A DNA stretch of 64,000 nucleotides from Pseudomonas muyukensis (lineage in GTDB: Bacteria; Pseudomonadota; Gammaproteobacteria; Pseudomonadales; Pseudomonadaceae). How positions within the stretch are numbered: the first letter of the stretch is position 1; the number at the start of each line of letters is the position of its first letter. The stretch covers positions 2,322,501 to 2,386,500 of the forward strand of contig NZ_CP077073.1 of assembly GCF_019139535.1 (NCBI RefSeq), read 5' to 3'. Of the stretch, positions 28,943-38,159 are shown in pieces. The position numbers were made by a program, and so were the translations under genes. The notes beneath the pieces were generated by a model, which saw only the letters and a program-made list of their open reading frames with translations, was not told the origin of the DNA and did not search any database.

Positions 28943-29170
28943 CGCGAGTTCCTTGAACGTTCATACGGGGGGGCGCACGAGTCTAACGGTGGAATATCAG
29001 TTGTTCAGTTAGGCTGTTTTTGGGAAGTCAGTAGGAAGGATCTCCCGTGGATGTAGTCCCATTCTTGGGCTAAACAGCGGGTGCTTTACATGAACCTTTT
29101 ACCGTCGAGGTTTCGGTGCCTCATGGATGTGTTGCACAATAGGCACCCTTCGATTTACCCGGAATCCACG

Positions 29171-29989
29171 ATGTCCAGATCTACCGTCTACGGTGCGCTC
29201 GGGCTGGCCCTAGTGCTGGCGGGCGTGGCCGGTTGCTCGTCGAAAAAGACCGCTGTGTACGAGCACGAGAACTTCGACGATTCAGGAACCTTTTCGCGCA
29301 CCTTTGCGGCCGGCGAGGCCGGCACTTGCGAGGCCGCGCGTCGTGCCTTGCTCAGCCAGGGCTATATCATCACCAGCAGCGATGCCAACCAGGTCGCCGG
29401 CAACAAGAGCTTCCAGCAGAACGCGGAAAACCACCTGCAGATCAGCTTCAACATCACCTGCGTGCCGGACATGGGCGACAAGCAACGTTCGACCATGTTC
29501 GCCAATGCCCTGCAGGACCGGTACGCGTTGAAGAAGTCCAACACCTCTGCCAGTCTGGGCGTGGGTGTGCTGGGTTCGGTGTCGATGCCGATTGGCTCCA
29601 CCGATGACTCGATGGTCAAGGTCGCCAGCGAGACGGTCACCGCCACGCAGTTCTATGACCGTTATTTTGCCTTGGTGGAAAGCTACCTGCCCAAGCCTAA
29701 GCCCAAGCAGCCGGAAAAAACCGAGGCTGTCGCGCCGAAGGTGGACAAGCCGGCAGCCGACCTGGGCCTGCCGGAGCCTGCCCCCAGTGCCCTGGAGCCC
29801 GAGCAGCCGGCGCCTGCGGCCCAGGGCACGCCAGCACCTGTACCCAGCGAGCCGGCCCCGGTGCCGGTCAGCGAGGCGCCTGCCGCGCCGCTGGTGGATG
29901 ACAGCAAGGGTTCGCAACCCATCGCCCCACCCATCGAGGCTGCCCCGATCCAGGTGCAGCAGGAAGCGCCCGTGCCCGTCGCACAGTAG
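29171..29989 (+). CDS. DUF2242 lipoprotein
   Basis: This 272-residue protein has a lipoprotein signal, LVLAGVAGC, with acylated Cys22 followed by SSKK, consistent with outer-membrane sorting. The conserved DUF2242-like region (about 30-175) includes NFDDSGTFSRTF and CEAARRALLSQGYII. From about residue 180 it becomes a Lys/Pro then Pro/Ala/Glu-rich tail suited to spanning the periplasm. The ATG at 29171 is chosen because it puts the lipobox at the right distance; in-frame ATGs further upstream would bury it. Function is unknown. Confidence 0.85.
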   Translation: MSRSTVYGALGLALVLAGVAGCSSKKTAVYEHENFDDSGTFSRTFAAGEAGTCEAARRALLSQGYIITSSDANQVAGNKSFQQNAENHLQISFNITCVPDMGDKQRSTMFANALQDRYALKKSNTSASLGVGVLGSVSMPIGSTDDSMVKVASETVTATQFYDRYFALVESYLPKPKPKQPEKTEAVAPKVDKPAADLGLPEPAPSALEPEQPAPAAQGTPAPVPSEPAPVPVSEAPAAPLVDDSKGSQPIAPPIEAAPIQVQQEAPVPVAQ

Positions 29990-29997
29990 CGCCTTTG

Positions 29998-30453
29998 CCT
30001 GGTTCGCCAGCAAGGCTGGCTCCTACAGGTATTGCAGGCCGTAACCGTTGTAGGAGCCGGCTTTGCCGGCGAACACCGGCATGGCCGGTGCCATCCTCCG
30101 CGGCGCCTGGTTCGCCAGCAAGCTGGCTCCTACGGGTGCCAGCCGGGTCGCGAACGTTGTAGGAGCCGGCTTACCGGCGAACACCGGCGTAGCCGGTGCC
30201 ATCCTCCGCGGCGCCTGGTTCGCCAGCAAGCTGGCTCCTACGGGTGCCAGCCGGGTCGCGAACGTTGTAGGAGCCGGCTTGCCGGCGAACACCGGCGCAG
30301 CCGGTGCCATCCTCCGCGGCGCCTGGTTCGCCAGCAAGCTGGCTCCTACGGCTGCCAGCCGGGTCGCGAACGTTGTAGGAGCCGGCTTGCCGGCGAACAC
30401 CGGCGCAGCCGGTGCCATCCTCCGCGGCGCCTGGTTCGCCAGCAAGCTGGCTA
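29998..30453. repeat. 108-bp tandem repeat, four units plus a partial
   Basis: Units begin TAGGAGCCGG at 30051, 30160, 30268 and 30376 (periods 109, 108, 108), preceded by a partial unit. Each holds an inverted pair, TGTAGGAGCCGGCTT and GCCAGCAAGCTGGCTCCTAC, with the inner hairpin ACACCGGC-GCCGGTG, so it is a REP-type palindrome of a different family. Since 108 is a multiple of three, frames on both strands stay open through it, but they are not genes. It fills the gap between the lipoprotein gene and the AraC gene. Confidence 0.95.
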
Positions 30454-30476
30454 TGGGCCGGGCAGGGGCCGGGCAA

Positions 30477-31511
30477 CTAGGGTAGCCGCTGGCGGCGGAA
30501 CGCCCCCGGGGTCAGCCCGGTCCAGCGCTTGAATGCGCGCTGGAAGGCCTCGGCCGAGGCAAAGCCCAACAGGTAGGCAATTTCGCCAAAGGCCAGCGCC
30601 GTGTCGCGAATGTAGGCCTCGGCCAGGTCGCGACGCGTGTCGTTGAGCAGGTCGCGAAACCCGGTGCCTTCCTCGGCCAGCTTGCGGCGCAAGGTCCAGG
30701 GCGGCATTTGCAGGTGCCGGGCCACTTCCTCCAGGTCCGGCTCGCGCCCGCCGTTGAGCAAGGGCCCCAGCAGGTGGGTGATACGCTCGCCCAGGCTGCG
30801 GATGCGGGTGTGTTGGGTCAGCTGCGCTTCGCACAGTTGCAGCAGGTGTTGCCAGGTGCTCGGGCAATGCTGCGGGTTGGCCAGGGCCAGGGTGGCCCGG
30901 CCCAGGCGCAACTGGTTGGCGGCGGCGCCGAACTGCACCGGGCCGGCGCACAGGCCCTGGTACTGCGCGGCATAGGGGGGAGGCTCGAATTCGATTTCCA
31001 GGCGCTCGGCCTGCACGGCCTGGCCCGCCAGGCTGGCGAGCTGTGTCAGCCAGCCGCTGAGCAGCGAGTCGACCACGAAGCGGTTGTAGTGGTTGTAGGG
31101 GCTGATGGAATAGAACCGCAGCCAGGCGCCCTGGCGGTCTTCGATGAACTGCGATTGTCCGCGGTAATTGCCGGCGTACAGGGGCTCGAAGCGCAGCAAG
31201 GCGCGAGCGGCATCGCCCAGGGTCGGCGCCTGGGCCGCGGTGACCCCGGCCAACCCGGCCTGGGCCAGGCGGCTCAGGCGACCGATATGCAGGCCCAGTG
31301 CCGGCTCGCCGCACAGGGTGATGGCCGCATGGCCCAGGTGCATGTAGCGTGGGATCGACAAGCGCGCGCCGGCCTCGGCCAGGCGTGGCGCATCCAGGCC
31401 GTAGCGCAGCAGCAGGGGGTGTGGGTCATGGCCCAGCGCCTGCAAGGCTTCGGCCAGCGGCTGGATGAAGCCTACCGACAGGTCACCCAGGCGCACGCGG
31501 GGGCGGGGCAT
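30477..31511 (-). CDS. AraC-family transcriptional regulator
   Basis: This 344-residue regulator has an N-terminal arabinose-binding-type domain of the PF12625 class (GFIQPLAEALQALGHDPHPL to about residue 200) and a C-terminal double HTH (about 245-340). DLEEVARHLQMPPWTLRRKL is the first HTH and GEIAYLLGFASAEAFQRAFK the second. The ATG at 31511 (MPRPRVRLGD) lies four bases after the stop of a nitrilase-like gene on the same strand, so the two are probably co-transcribed. The effector and targets are unknown. Confidence 0.87.
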   Translation of the reverse strand: MPRPRVRLGDLSVGFIQPLAEALQALGHDPHPLLLRYGLDAPRLAEAGARLSIPRYMHLGHAAITLCGEPALGLHIGRLSRLAQAGLAGVTAAQAPTLGDAARALLRFEPLYAGNYRGQSQFIEDRQGAWLRFYSISPYNHYNRFVVDSLLSGWLTQLASLAGQAVQAERLEIEFEPPPYAAQYQGLCAGPVQFGAAANQLRLGRATLALANPQHCPSTWQHLLQLCEAQLTQHTRIRSLGERITHLLGPLLNGGREPDLEEVARHLQMPPWTLRRKLAEEGTGFRDLLNDTRRDLAEAYIRDTALAFGEIAYLLGFASAEAFQRAFKRWTGLTPGAFRRQRLP

Positions 31512-31515
31512 GGCC

Positions 31516-32655
31516 CTACAACCACAGGTTGAGCAGGCGGGCGCCCTGGCTGGGGTTGCCGACCCACAGCGTGCCGGCCTGGCTGGCAAAGCCCTGGCCA
31601 TCGCTGCCCAGCTCCCAGAACTGGCCGCGCATGAACACGCTCATGCTGGTGATGCCAGCGGCACCGGCCAGGGTCAGTTGCTGCCAGGCGCTCTGTTCGC
31701 TGACCTGGCCACGTTGCAGCGCCAGGCCGTTGCTTTGCGCCTGATGGCGATTGCCGCGCCAGGGGGTTTGCCAGCTGTGCTTGCCGCTGAGGAACGCCGG
31801 GTTGGCGATCAGCTCCACCGATTGCCTGGCCAACTGCTGGTAATTGCCTGGATACCAGCCATCGCTGCCAACCAGCACGCCCAGGCGCCCGGCCGGGGTC
31901 TGCAGCACCTGCAAGGGGTGCGCGCTCCCGTCGTGGATGTAGCGGCGGTTCTCGCTGTCGGGGTATTGCTGATGCTGGGGCTGGCCCAGCAACGAGCCGT
32001 CGCCAGCGAACACCAGGCTGCTGTTGAACAGCGGGCCGTTGCCGGCGCGCAACACGCCGTCCTGCACATAGGGGGCTGGCAGGACGATGGAGCCGGCCAC
32101 CAGGGTGACACCGAATTCGCGGGCCAGGTTGCCGAACAACTGCTGGTAGTCGGCGGCCATCTGTGCCGCCTTCATGCGCAAGTGCGCATCCGAGCGGCGG
32201 TCGTCGCCACTGGCGCTGAGCATTGCCAGGCCATAGCGCAGCGGGTTGCTCAGCTCCAGCCATTGCCAGGCCTCGCGGCGCTGGGTCACCTGGTACAGCT
32301 CGCGTTTTTCGCCGCGGGCCCACAGCCAGGTGCCAATGTGCTCTGGCAACACCACCACGGTGCGTGAATTGATCAGCCCCTGGTCGCGAGCCTGTTGCAG
32401 GTAGGCCGAGAGCTTGCGGTGCAGGCGGGTGAGGTTCTGGTAGTCGACCGGGTAGAGCAGCGGTTCGACCCCCAGCAGGTTGCCGTGCTCGCCCGGCACG
32501 CCCTGGTTGAGCGCCAGCTCGATGCGCAGGTCGGACAGGTAATGGCCTTCTGGCCGTTGCAGGGTCCAGAAGCCGTAGCCGCACAGGGCGGCGATGAGGA
32601 CCAGCGCGAAGGCACCGGTTAGCAGTTTTCGCATGGCGTGGGTTTTCGCAGGCAT
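31516..32655 (-). CDS. membrane-anchored nitrilase-superfamily protein without catalytic Cys
   Basis: The 379-residue protein begins with a signal anchor (RKLLTGAFALVLIAALCGYG) followed by a carbon-nitrogen-hydrolase-like domain placed outside the inner membrane. The Glu motif is present (VVVLPEHIGTW). The segment that normally holds the catalytic Cys reads LGVLVGSDGWYP, with Gly where Cys is expected, and the Lys position in the GSLLGQPQHQQYP segment appears replaced by His. It is probably a pseudoenzyme or a binding protein. The start at 32655 or 32634 cannot be decided, as neither has a clear Shine-Dalgarno. Apolipoprotein N-acyltransferase shares this fold but has many TM helices, which are absent here. 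Confidence 0.7.
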   Translation of the reverse strand: MPAKTHAMRKLLTGAFALVLIAALCGYGFWTLQRPEGHYLSDLRIELALNQGVPGEHGNLLGVEPLLYPVDYQNLTRLHRKLSAYLQQARDQGLINSRTVVVLPEHIGTWLWARGEKRELYQVTQRREAWQWLELSNPLRYGLAMLSASGDDRRSDAHLRMKAAQMAADYQQLFGNLAREFGVTLVAGSIVLPAPYVQDGVLRAGNGPLFNSSLVFAGDGSLLGQPQHQQYPDSENRRYIHDGSAHPLQVLQTPAGRLGVLVGSDGWYPGNYQQLARQSVELIANPAFLSGKHSWQTPWRGNRHQAQSNGLALQRGQVSEQSAWQQLTLAGAAGITSMSVFMRGQFWELGSDGQGFASQAGTLWVGNPSQGARLLNLWL

Positions 32656-32785
32656 GAAATGGCCATGGGCAGCATCAAGGGGGCGCGCGATTTGACTCAG
32701 TGAGCACACGCGGCTGCCCGGATCATATCAAAGCTGCCGCTTGCCGAGGCGGCGGATTTCACCCCCACTTCAGTGCTTGCGCTCA

Positions 32786-32807
32786 AGGCCGCCACGCGGG
32801 GCGGCCT
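32786..32807 (-). terminator. possible terminator of the peptide-transporter operon
   Basis: AGGCCGCC (32786-32793) and GGCGGCCT (32800-32807) form a perfect 8-bp hairpin 15 bases past the stop of the substrate-binding protein gene. The U-tract is poor, so activity is uncertain. Confidence 0.4.
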
Positions 32808-32821
32808 CGGCCTTGGCGGTG

Positions 32822-34363
32822 TCAGTTCTGCGCGGTTTTCTGCGCCGCGTCGAGCTTCACCGTTTCCTCGAGGGTGAAACGCCCCAGGGGGTTCTGCAGG
32901 AAGTGCTGGATGTTGCTGCGCGAAATATTGATGTACGGGCTGTAGTAGAGGTCGATCCAGTGCACGTCCTGCTTGGCCAGTTGCTGCAGGTCCTGGTACA
33001 TCTGCTTGCGCTTGCCGGCGTCGGTTTCCACCCGGGCCGCGGCCACCAGGTCCTTGACCTTGTCGTTGTGGTAGCGGGTCATGTAGTTCATGTTGGTGTC
33101 GTGGCCGAGCACGAAGGTGGTCTTCTGGTCCGGGTCGAGCACGTCGTTGGTCCAGTACATCACCGACAGGTCGTAGTCGCCGTCGACCAGCATCTGCCAG
33201 CTTTGGGTCGGGTCGACCTTCTGCAGGTTGGCGGTGATGCCGACATCGGCCAGCTGCTTTTGCACCAGCACGGCGATCTGCTCGTCGGCCTCGTTGCCGG
33301 CGTTGACCACATAGTTGATCTTCAGCCCCTCGGCGCCGGCTTGTTTCAGCAGCGCGCGGGCCTTGGCCGGGTCGAACCCGCGCTGCGGGTTGTCGGCGTT
33401 GTGGTACAGCGCGCCCTTGGGAATGTACGAATAGGCGACTTCGCCATGGCCGAAGGTGACGGTGTCGACCAGCGCCTTCTTGTCGATCGCCAGGTCGATG
33501 GCCTGGCGCACCTCGGCCTTGCCCAGCAGGCCTTTCTCATGGTTGATGAGCAGGTGGTCCTCACGGGTCGACGGGTCGATGTGGATGGTCAGGTTCGGGT
33601 CTTTCTGCAAGGCGTCGACCCGGGAGAAGGGCACGAAGATCGCCGAGTCCAGCTCGCCGGCCTGGACCTTGAGCATGCGGGTGTTGTCGTCGGGGATCGA
33701 GATCCATTCCACGCCATCCAGGCTGACCTTGTCGGCCTGCCAGAAGTAGGGGTTCTTCTCCAGGATCACCCGGTCGCCGCGCAACCATTCCTTGACCTTG
33801 AAGGCACCGGATGTCACCGGCTCCTGGGCGTAGGCGTCCTCGCCGATGGCGTCCATGGCTTTTTTCGACAGGATCGAGACGTTGGCGGTGGCCAGTTGCG
33901 CGAGGAACGGCACCGACTTGTTCTTCAGGGTCACCACCAGGGTGCGGTCGTCCGGCGCCTCGGCCTTGTCGATGATCTTGTAGGAGTCGGCCCACAGCGA
34001 GCCCGGGTTGTCGCGGATGCGCAGCAAGGAGAAGGCGGCGTCGCCGGCGGTCAGCGGCGAGCCGTCGGAGAACTTGGCTTCGCGCACCTTGAAGGTGTAG
34101 GTCAGGCCGTCGTCGGAGATCTTCCAGCTTTCGGCCAGGCCCGGCAGCAGCTGGGTGCCGCTGTTGTCCACGCGGATCAGCACGTCGTAGACGTTGGCGA
34201 AGACCCAGCTGTCGCGGTTCTGCGCGCTCTTGATCGGGTCGAAGGTGGTGCTCTCCTCGCGACAGCCGATGGTCAGCACGCCGGCGGCCTGGGCCATGCC
34301 ACTGGCCAGGGTGCTGGCGGCCAGCACGGCGGCGGTGAGTAACTTCAATGCTGCGGGCTTCAT
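32822..34363 (-). CDS. peptide-type ABC transporter periplasmic binding protein of the pip locus
   Basis: This 513-residue family 5 solute-binding protein (DppA/OppA type) captures its ligand in the periplasm. The signal peptide MKPAALKLLTAAVLAASTLA runs to about residue 26 (AQA-AG), with no lipobox. GCREESTTFDPIKSAQNRDS opens the mature domain, and AKFSDGSPLTAGDAAFSL and KEWLRGDRVILEKNPYFW are family hallmarks. GGAG lies seven bases before the ATG. It is last in a six-gene operon with an iminopeptidase and corresponds in position to AapF of the PipR system, which binds an ethanolamine derivative. Ligand identity here is inference. Confidence 0.92.
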   Translation of the reverse strand: MKPAALKLLTAAVLAASTLASGMAQAAGVLTIGCREESTTFDPIKSAQNRDSWVFANVYDVLIRVDNSGTQLLPGLAESWKISDDGLTYTFKVREAKFSDGSPLTAGDAAFSLLRIRDNPGSLWADSYKIIDKAEAPDDRTLVVTLKNKSVPFLAQLATANVSILSKKAMDAIGEDAYAQEPVTSGAFKVKEWLRGDRVILEKNPYFWQADKVSLDGVEWISIPDDNTRMLKVQAGELDSAIFVPFSRVDALQKDPNLTIHIDPSTREDHLLINHEKGLLGKAEVRQAIDLAIDKKALVDTVTFGHGEVAYSYIPKGALYHNADNPQRGFDPAKARALLKQAGAEGLKINYVVNAGNEADEQIAVLVQKQLADVGITANLQKVDPTQSWQMLVDGDYDLSVMYWTNDVLDPDQKTTFVLGHDTNMNYMTRYHNDKVKDLVAAARVETDAGKRKQMYQDLQQLAKQDVHWIDLYYSPYINISRSNIQHFLQNPLGRFTLEETVKLDAAQKTAQN

Positions 34364-34397
34364 GCTCAATCTCCGTTTGATGGTCATGATGGGGGTG

Positions 34398-35372
34398 TCA
34401 GTGCGGCAACTGCGGGTGGATGCAGGCATGACGCCGGGCACCCTGGGTGTGGTTGGGAGGCGCGCTGTCGCGACACTGGGGCAGCGCATGCGGGCAGCGT
34501 GGGTGGAACGCGCAGCCGGCAGGCAGTTGCAACGGGCTCGGTGGCTCGCCGGCCAACGGCTGCGCGGGCAGGCCGCGGGCCGGGTCGATGTCGGCAATGG
34601 CCTGGACCAGCGCTGCGGTGTAAGGGTGGCGCGGGTTGTCGAATACCTCGTGCACCGGGCCTTCCTCGACGATCTGGCCCAGGTACATCACCGCCACCCG
34701 GTCGCACAGCTGGCGCACCACGCCCAGGTCGTGGGTGATGAACAGCAGCGCCAGGCCCATGCGCTCGCGCAGTTCCAGCAGCAGGTTGATGATCTGCCCC
34801 TGGATCGACACGTCCAGGGCGGCGACGCATTCGTCGGCGACGATCAGCCTGGGTTCGATGGCCAGGGCCCGGGCGATGCCGACCCGCTGGCACTGGCCAC
34901 CGCTCAGCGCGCCGGGCTTGCGCTCGGCCAGCTCGGCGCGCAGGCCGACCAGCTCGAGCAGTTCGACGACCCGCGCGGGGATCTGTGCGGCTGGCACCTT
35001 GCGCTGCACCTGCAGCACCTCGGCGAGGATCTGGCCAACGCGCTGGCGCGGATTGAGCGCCGTGTAGGGGTCCTGGAAGATCATCGCGGCTTCGCGGCGC
35101 AGGCGCGCGACCGCCTGTTTGTCACCCTGGCCGATATCGAGGCCGTCGAACAGCACCTGCCCGCCAGTGGCCGGGGTCAGTTGCAGGACGGCCCTGGCCA
35201 GGGTGCTCTTGCCGCAGCCCGATTCGCCCACCAGGCCGAGCGTCTGGCCGGCGGCCAGGGTCAGCGAGGCGCCGTTGACCGCGTTCAGTTGGCGCGGACG
35301 CAGGTTGAACAGGCCGCGGCCGGCGACGGCAAACTGCACCTGCAGGTGCTTGACCTGCAACAGCGGGGTCAT
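34398..35372 (-). CDS. peptide ABC transporter ATPase, DppF-like
   Basis: This 324-residue nucleotide-binding subunit has Walker A GESGCGKST, signature LSGGQCQR, Walker B LIVADECVAALD (Cys where Pro is usual after DE) and the switch His in FITHDL. The C-terminal oligopeptide/dipeptide domain carries the Cys-rich GCAFHPRCPHALPQC, which may hold an iron-sulphur cluster as reported for DppD/DppF. The start overlaps the upstream ATPase gene by four bases. Confidence 0.93.
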   Translation of the reverse strand: MTPLLQVKHLQVQFAVAGRGLFNLRPRQLNAVNGASLTLAAGQTLGLVGESGCGKSTLARAVLQLTPATGGQVLFDGLDIGQGDKQAVARLRREAAMIFQDPYTALNPRQRVGQILAEVLQVQRKVPAAQIPARVVELLELVGLRAELAERKPGALSGGQCQRVGIARALAIEPRLIVADECVAALDVSIQGQIINLLLELRERMGLALLFITHDLGVVRQLCDRVAVMYLGQIVEEGPVHEVFDNPRHPYTAALVQAIADIDPARGLPAQPLAGEPPSPLQLPAGCAFHPRCPHALPQCRDSAPPNHTQGARRHACIHPQLPH

Positions 35373-36355
35373 GCCGAACCTCCGTCGAGCAATGGCAGAT
35401 GGCAGGCCAGGCGCTGGCCTGCGCCGATGTCGCGCAGGGCCGGTGGTTGTTCGCGACAGACCGGCCCGGCCTGGTTGCAGCGCGGCTCGAAGCGACAGCC
35501 CGGGGGCGGGGCGTCGAGCAAGGGCGGTTGCCCGGCAATGCTGTTCATTCGTCGCCCCTGCCCCTGGGCGGCCGGGTGACAGGCCAGCAGCCCGGCACTG
35601 TAGGGATGGCGCGGCTGCGCCAGCAGTGCAGGCTTGCTAGCGTGTTCGCAGAGGCGCCCGGCATACATCACGGCGATGCTGTCGCAGGTTTGCGCGACCA
35701 CGCCCAGGTCGTGGCTGATGAGGATCATCGACAGCCCCCGGCGGTCGCGCAGCTCCAGCAGCAGGCGCAGTATCTGCGCCTGCACGGTGACGTCCAGGGC
35801 CGTGGTCGGCTCGTCGGCGATCAGCACCTGCGGGTTGCAGCCCAGCGCCACTGCGATCATCGCCCGCTGGCGCATGCCGCCGGAGAACTCGTGGGGGTAG
35901 TTGTCGACCCGGGTCTGTGGATCGGGGATGCCCACCTGGCGCAGGATTTCGATGGCCTCGGCCCGCGCCTCGCGGCGCGAGGCGCCCTGGTGCAGGCGCA
36001 CGCCTTCGGCGATCTGCGCGCCGATGCGCATCAGCGGGTCCAGGTGGCTGCTGGGGTTCTGGAAGATCATCCCCAGGCCGTGCCCGCGCAGACGGCGCAT
36101 GCCGGCTTCATCCAGGCGCAGCAGGTCCTGCCCCGCCAGGCGCACGGCCTGGCCTTCGGCGCGCAGGTTGGCTGACGGCAGCAGGCGCATCAGTGCCCGG
36201 CAGGCCAGGGTCTTGCCCGAGCCGCTTTCGCCGACCAGGCCGAGGATTTCGCCAGGGCCCAGGTCGAACGACAGCCGATCGACCAGGGTGATATCGCCTT
36301 GGGTGGCCCGGGCGATCACGCTCAGGCCGCGCACCTGCAGCAGCGCGCTGCTCAT
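35369..36355 (-). CDS. peptide ABC transporter ATPase, DppD-like
   Basis: This 328-residue partner ATPase has Walker A GESGSGKT, signature FSGGMRQR, Walker [13 protein letters not shown] and switch [10 protein letters not shown]. The C-terminal domain carries [15 protein letters not shown]. It overlaps the permease gene upstream and the second ATPase gene downstream by four bases each, so expression is tightly coupled. Confidence 0.93.
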   Translation of the reverse strand: MSSALLQVRGLSVIARATQGDITLVDRLSFDLGPGEILGLVGESGSGKTLACRALMRLLPSANLRAEGQAVRLAGQDLLRLDEAGMRRLRGHGLGMIFQNPSSHLDPLMRIGAQIAEGVRLHQGASRREARAEAIEILRQVGIPDPQTRVDNYPHEFSGGMRQRAMIAVALGCNPQVLIADEPTTALDVTVQAQILRLLLELRDRRGLSMILISHDLGVVAQTCDSIAVMYAGRLCEHASKPALLAQPRHPYSAGLLACHPAAQGQGRRMNSIAGQPPLLDAPPPGCRFEPRCNQAGPVCREQPPALRDIGAGQRLACHLPLLDGGSA

Positions 36356-37212
36356 GAGCGGTCTCCCAGGCGGTCGGCGACGCCATCGGCGAGCAGGCTA
36401 AAGCCCATGGCCAGGGTCACCACGGCCAGGCCCGGGAAGGTGCAGATCCACCAGGCACTGGTGATGAAGCTCTGCCCCTCGGCGACCATGGTGCCCCACT
36501 CCGCGGTTGGCGGTTGCACGCCCAGGCCCAGGTAGCTGACGGCGGCGCCGTTGAGCAGGACCAGCACGGCGTCCGACATGCAGAACACCACCGAGCCGAA
36601 CAGGGCATTGGGCAGCAGGTGGCCGAACAGGATGCGCCGATGGCCAAACCCCAGGCTGCGGGCCGCCAGGGCGAAGTCGCTGTGCTTGAGCACCAGGATC
36701 TGCGAGCGGATCAGGCGCGCATAGGACACCCAGCCGACCAGGGCCATGGCGATATAGAAACTGCTCAGGCCGGGGCCGAGGATGGCCATGATCGCCAGCA
36801 TCAGCACCAGGAACGGGAACGCCAGGACGATATCCACCAAACGCATGCAGGCGTTGTCCAGCCAGCCGCCGATGTAGCCGGCCAGTGCGCCGAGGCTGGT
36901 GCCGAGCAGGAATGGGAAGATCACCCCGATCAGGGCCATCTGCAGGTCGATGCGTGCGCCCCAGATCACCCGCGAGAGGATGTCGCGGCCAAAATTATCG
37001 GTGCCGAAGGGGTGCGCCAGGCTCGGGGCGGCCAGGCGCAACTCGGCGTTCTGCTGCAGCGGGTCGAACGGCGCGACCCAGGGCGCGCACAAGGCCAGCA
37101 GGCACCAGCCGAAAACGATGGCGAGGCCGCCATACAGGGTCAGGCGGCCTTGGCCCAGGGAGATGCGCAGCCGCCAGGGCCGGGCCTGCGCCAGGAGTGG
37201 GCTGAGGCTCAT
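36352..37212 (-). CDS. peptide ABC transporter permease, DppC-like
   Basis: This 286-residue inner-membrane subunit has an N-terminal helix (LTLYGGLAIVFGWCLLALCA). APSLAHPFGTDNFGRDILSR is typical of DppC. The EAA-type loop for ATPase contact lies around ARSLGFGHRRILFGHLLPNA. About six transmembrane segments are seen. The ATG at 37212 overlaps the preceding permease stop. Confidence 0.93.
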   Translation of the reverse strand: MSLSPLLAQARPWRLRISLGQGRLTLYGGLAIVFGWCLLALCAPWVAPFDPLQQNAELRLAAPSLAHPFGTDNFGRDILSRVIWGARIDLQMALIGVIFPFLLGTSLGALAGYIGGWLDNACMRLVDIVLAFPFLVLMLAIMAILGPGLSSFYIAMALVGWVSYARLIRSQILVLKHSDFALAARSLGFGHRRILFGHLLPNALFGSVVFCMSDAVLVLLNGAAVSYLGLGVQPPTAEWGTMVAEGQSFITSAWWICTFPGLAVVTLAMGFSLLADGVADRLGDRS

Positions 37213-38156
37213 CGGATGTTCACTCGCGGATCGAGGGTGGCGCTCGCCACATCGGCGATGAAGTTCACCGCCACCGTGGCGCAGGCCAGCACCATGGCCA
37301 CGCCTTGGACCACCATGTAGTCGCGGGTGAAGATCCCGCGGACCAGCAACTGGCCGATGCCGGGCAGGGAGAACAGGCTTTCGATCACCACGCTGCCGCT
37401 GATCAGCCAGCCGATGTTGACCGCCAGCAGGTTGATGGTCGGCACCATGGCGTTGGGCAGCACGTGGCGGCGCAGCAATGCTCCTTCGCCCAGGCCGCGG
37501 GCGCGGGCGGCGGTGACGTGGTCGGCCTGCAGCTCGAGGAGGATGCTGGCGCGCAGGTTGCGTACCAGCACCGCCGACAGCGCCAGGGCGATGGTCAGGC
37601 ACGGCAGCACCAGGTGGTGCAGTTTGTCTGGCCAGGTGCGGCCATAGCCGGACACCGGGAACAGGCCCCAGTGCACGCTGAACAGCAAGATCAGCATCAG
37701 GCCCAGCCAGAACGCCGGCAGGCCCAGGCCCGCGGTGGTGAACAGGCGGATCAGGTGGTCGGCCCAGCCGCCCTTGTGGCGGGCGGCGAGCACCGCCAGC
37801 GGCACGGCAATGAGCAGCGCCAGCAGCACGCTGCCCAGCACCAGCATCAAGGTCGGTTCGATGCGGCTGGCGATCAAGGGCAGGGCGTCGATCTTGTACA
37901 GCAGCGACTTGCCCAGGTCGCCGTTGAGCAGGTTTTTCAGGAAGTACAGGTATTGCAGCCACAGCGGCTCGTCCAGGCCGAACTGGGCGCGGATCTTGAG
38001 GATCGCGTCCGGCGTGCTGCGGGCGCCCAGCAGCACCCGGGCCGGATCGCCCGGGATCGAGCGGACCAGCACGAAGGTGATCAGGCTGATGCCGAACAGC
38101 ACCGGCAGCAGTTGCAACGGGCGGATCAGGACGAAGCGATAGCGCGCCAGGTTCAT
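37209..38156 (-). CDS. peptide ABC transporter permease, DppB-like
   Basis: This 315-residue permease starts with the DppB-type RPLQLLPVLFGISLITFVLV followed by RSIPGDPARVLLG. The coupling loop is ARARGLGEGALLRRHVLPNA. About six transmembrane helices are seen. It lies three bases after the iminopeptidase gene and overlaps the DppC-like gene. Confidence 0.93.
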   Translation of the reverse strand: MNLARYRFVLIRPLQLLPVLFGISLITFVLVRSIPGDPARVLLGARSTPDAILKIRAQFGLDEPLWLQYLYFLKNLLNGDLGKSLLYKIDALPLIASRIEPTLMLVLGSVLLALLIAVPLAVLAARHKGGWADHLIRLFTTAGLGLPAFWLGLMLILLFSVHWGLFPVSGYGRTWPDKLHHLVLPCLTIALALSAVLVRNLRASILLELQADHVTAARARGLGEGALLRRHVLPNAMVPTINLLAVNIGWLISGSVVIESLFSLPGIGQLLVRGIFTRDYMVVQGVAMVLACATVAVNFIADVASATLDPRVNIR

Positions 38157-38159
38157 CGC

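Noticed and set aside
29998..30453. CRISPR array
   Set aside because: Units are 108 bases, repeated whole with no unique spacers, and no cas genes are near.
30063..30485. Repetitive 140-residue frames on both strands in the 108-bp array
   Set aside because: The product is a pure translation of a palindromic DNA repeat of period 36 codons. The strand symmetry shows no coding selection.
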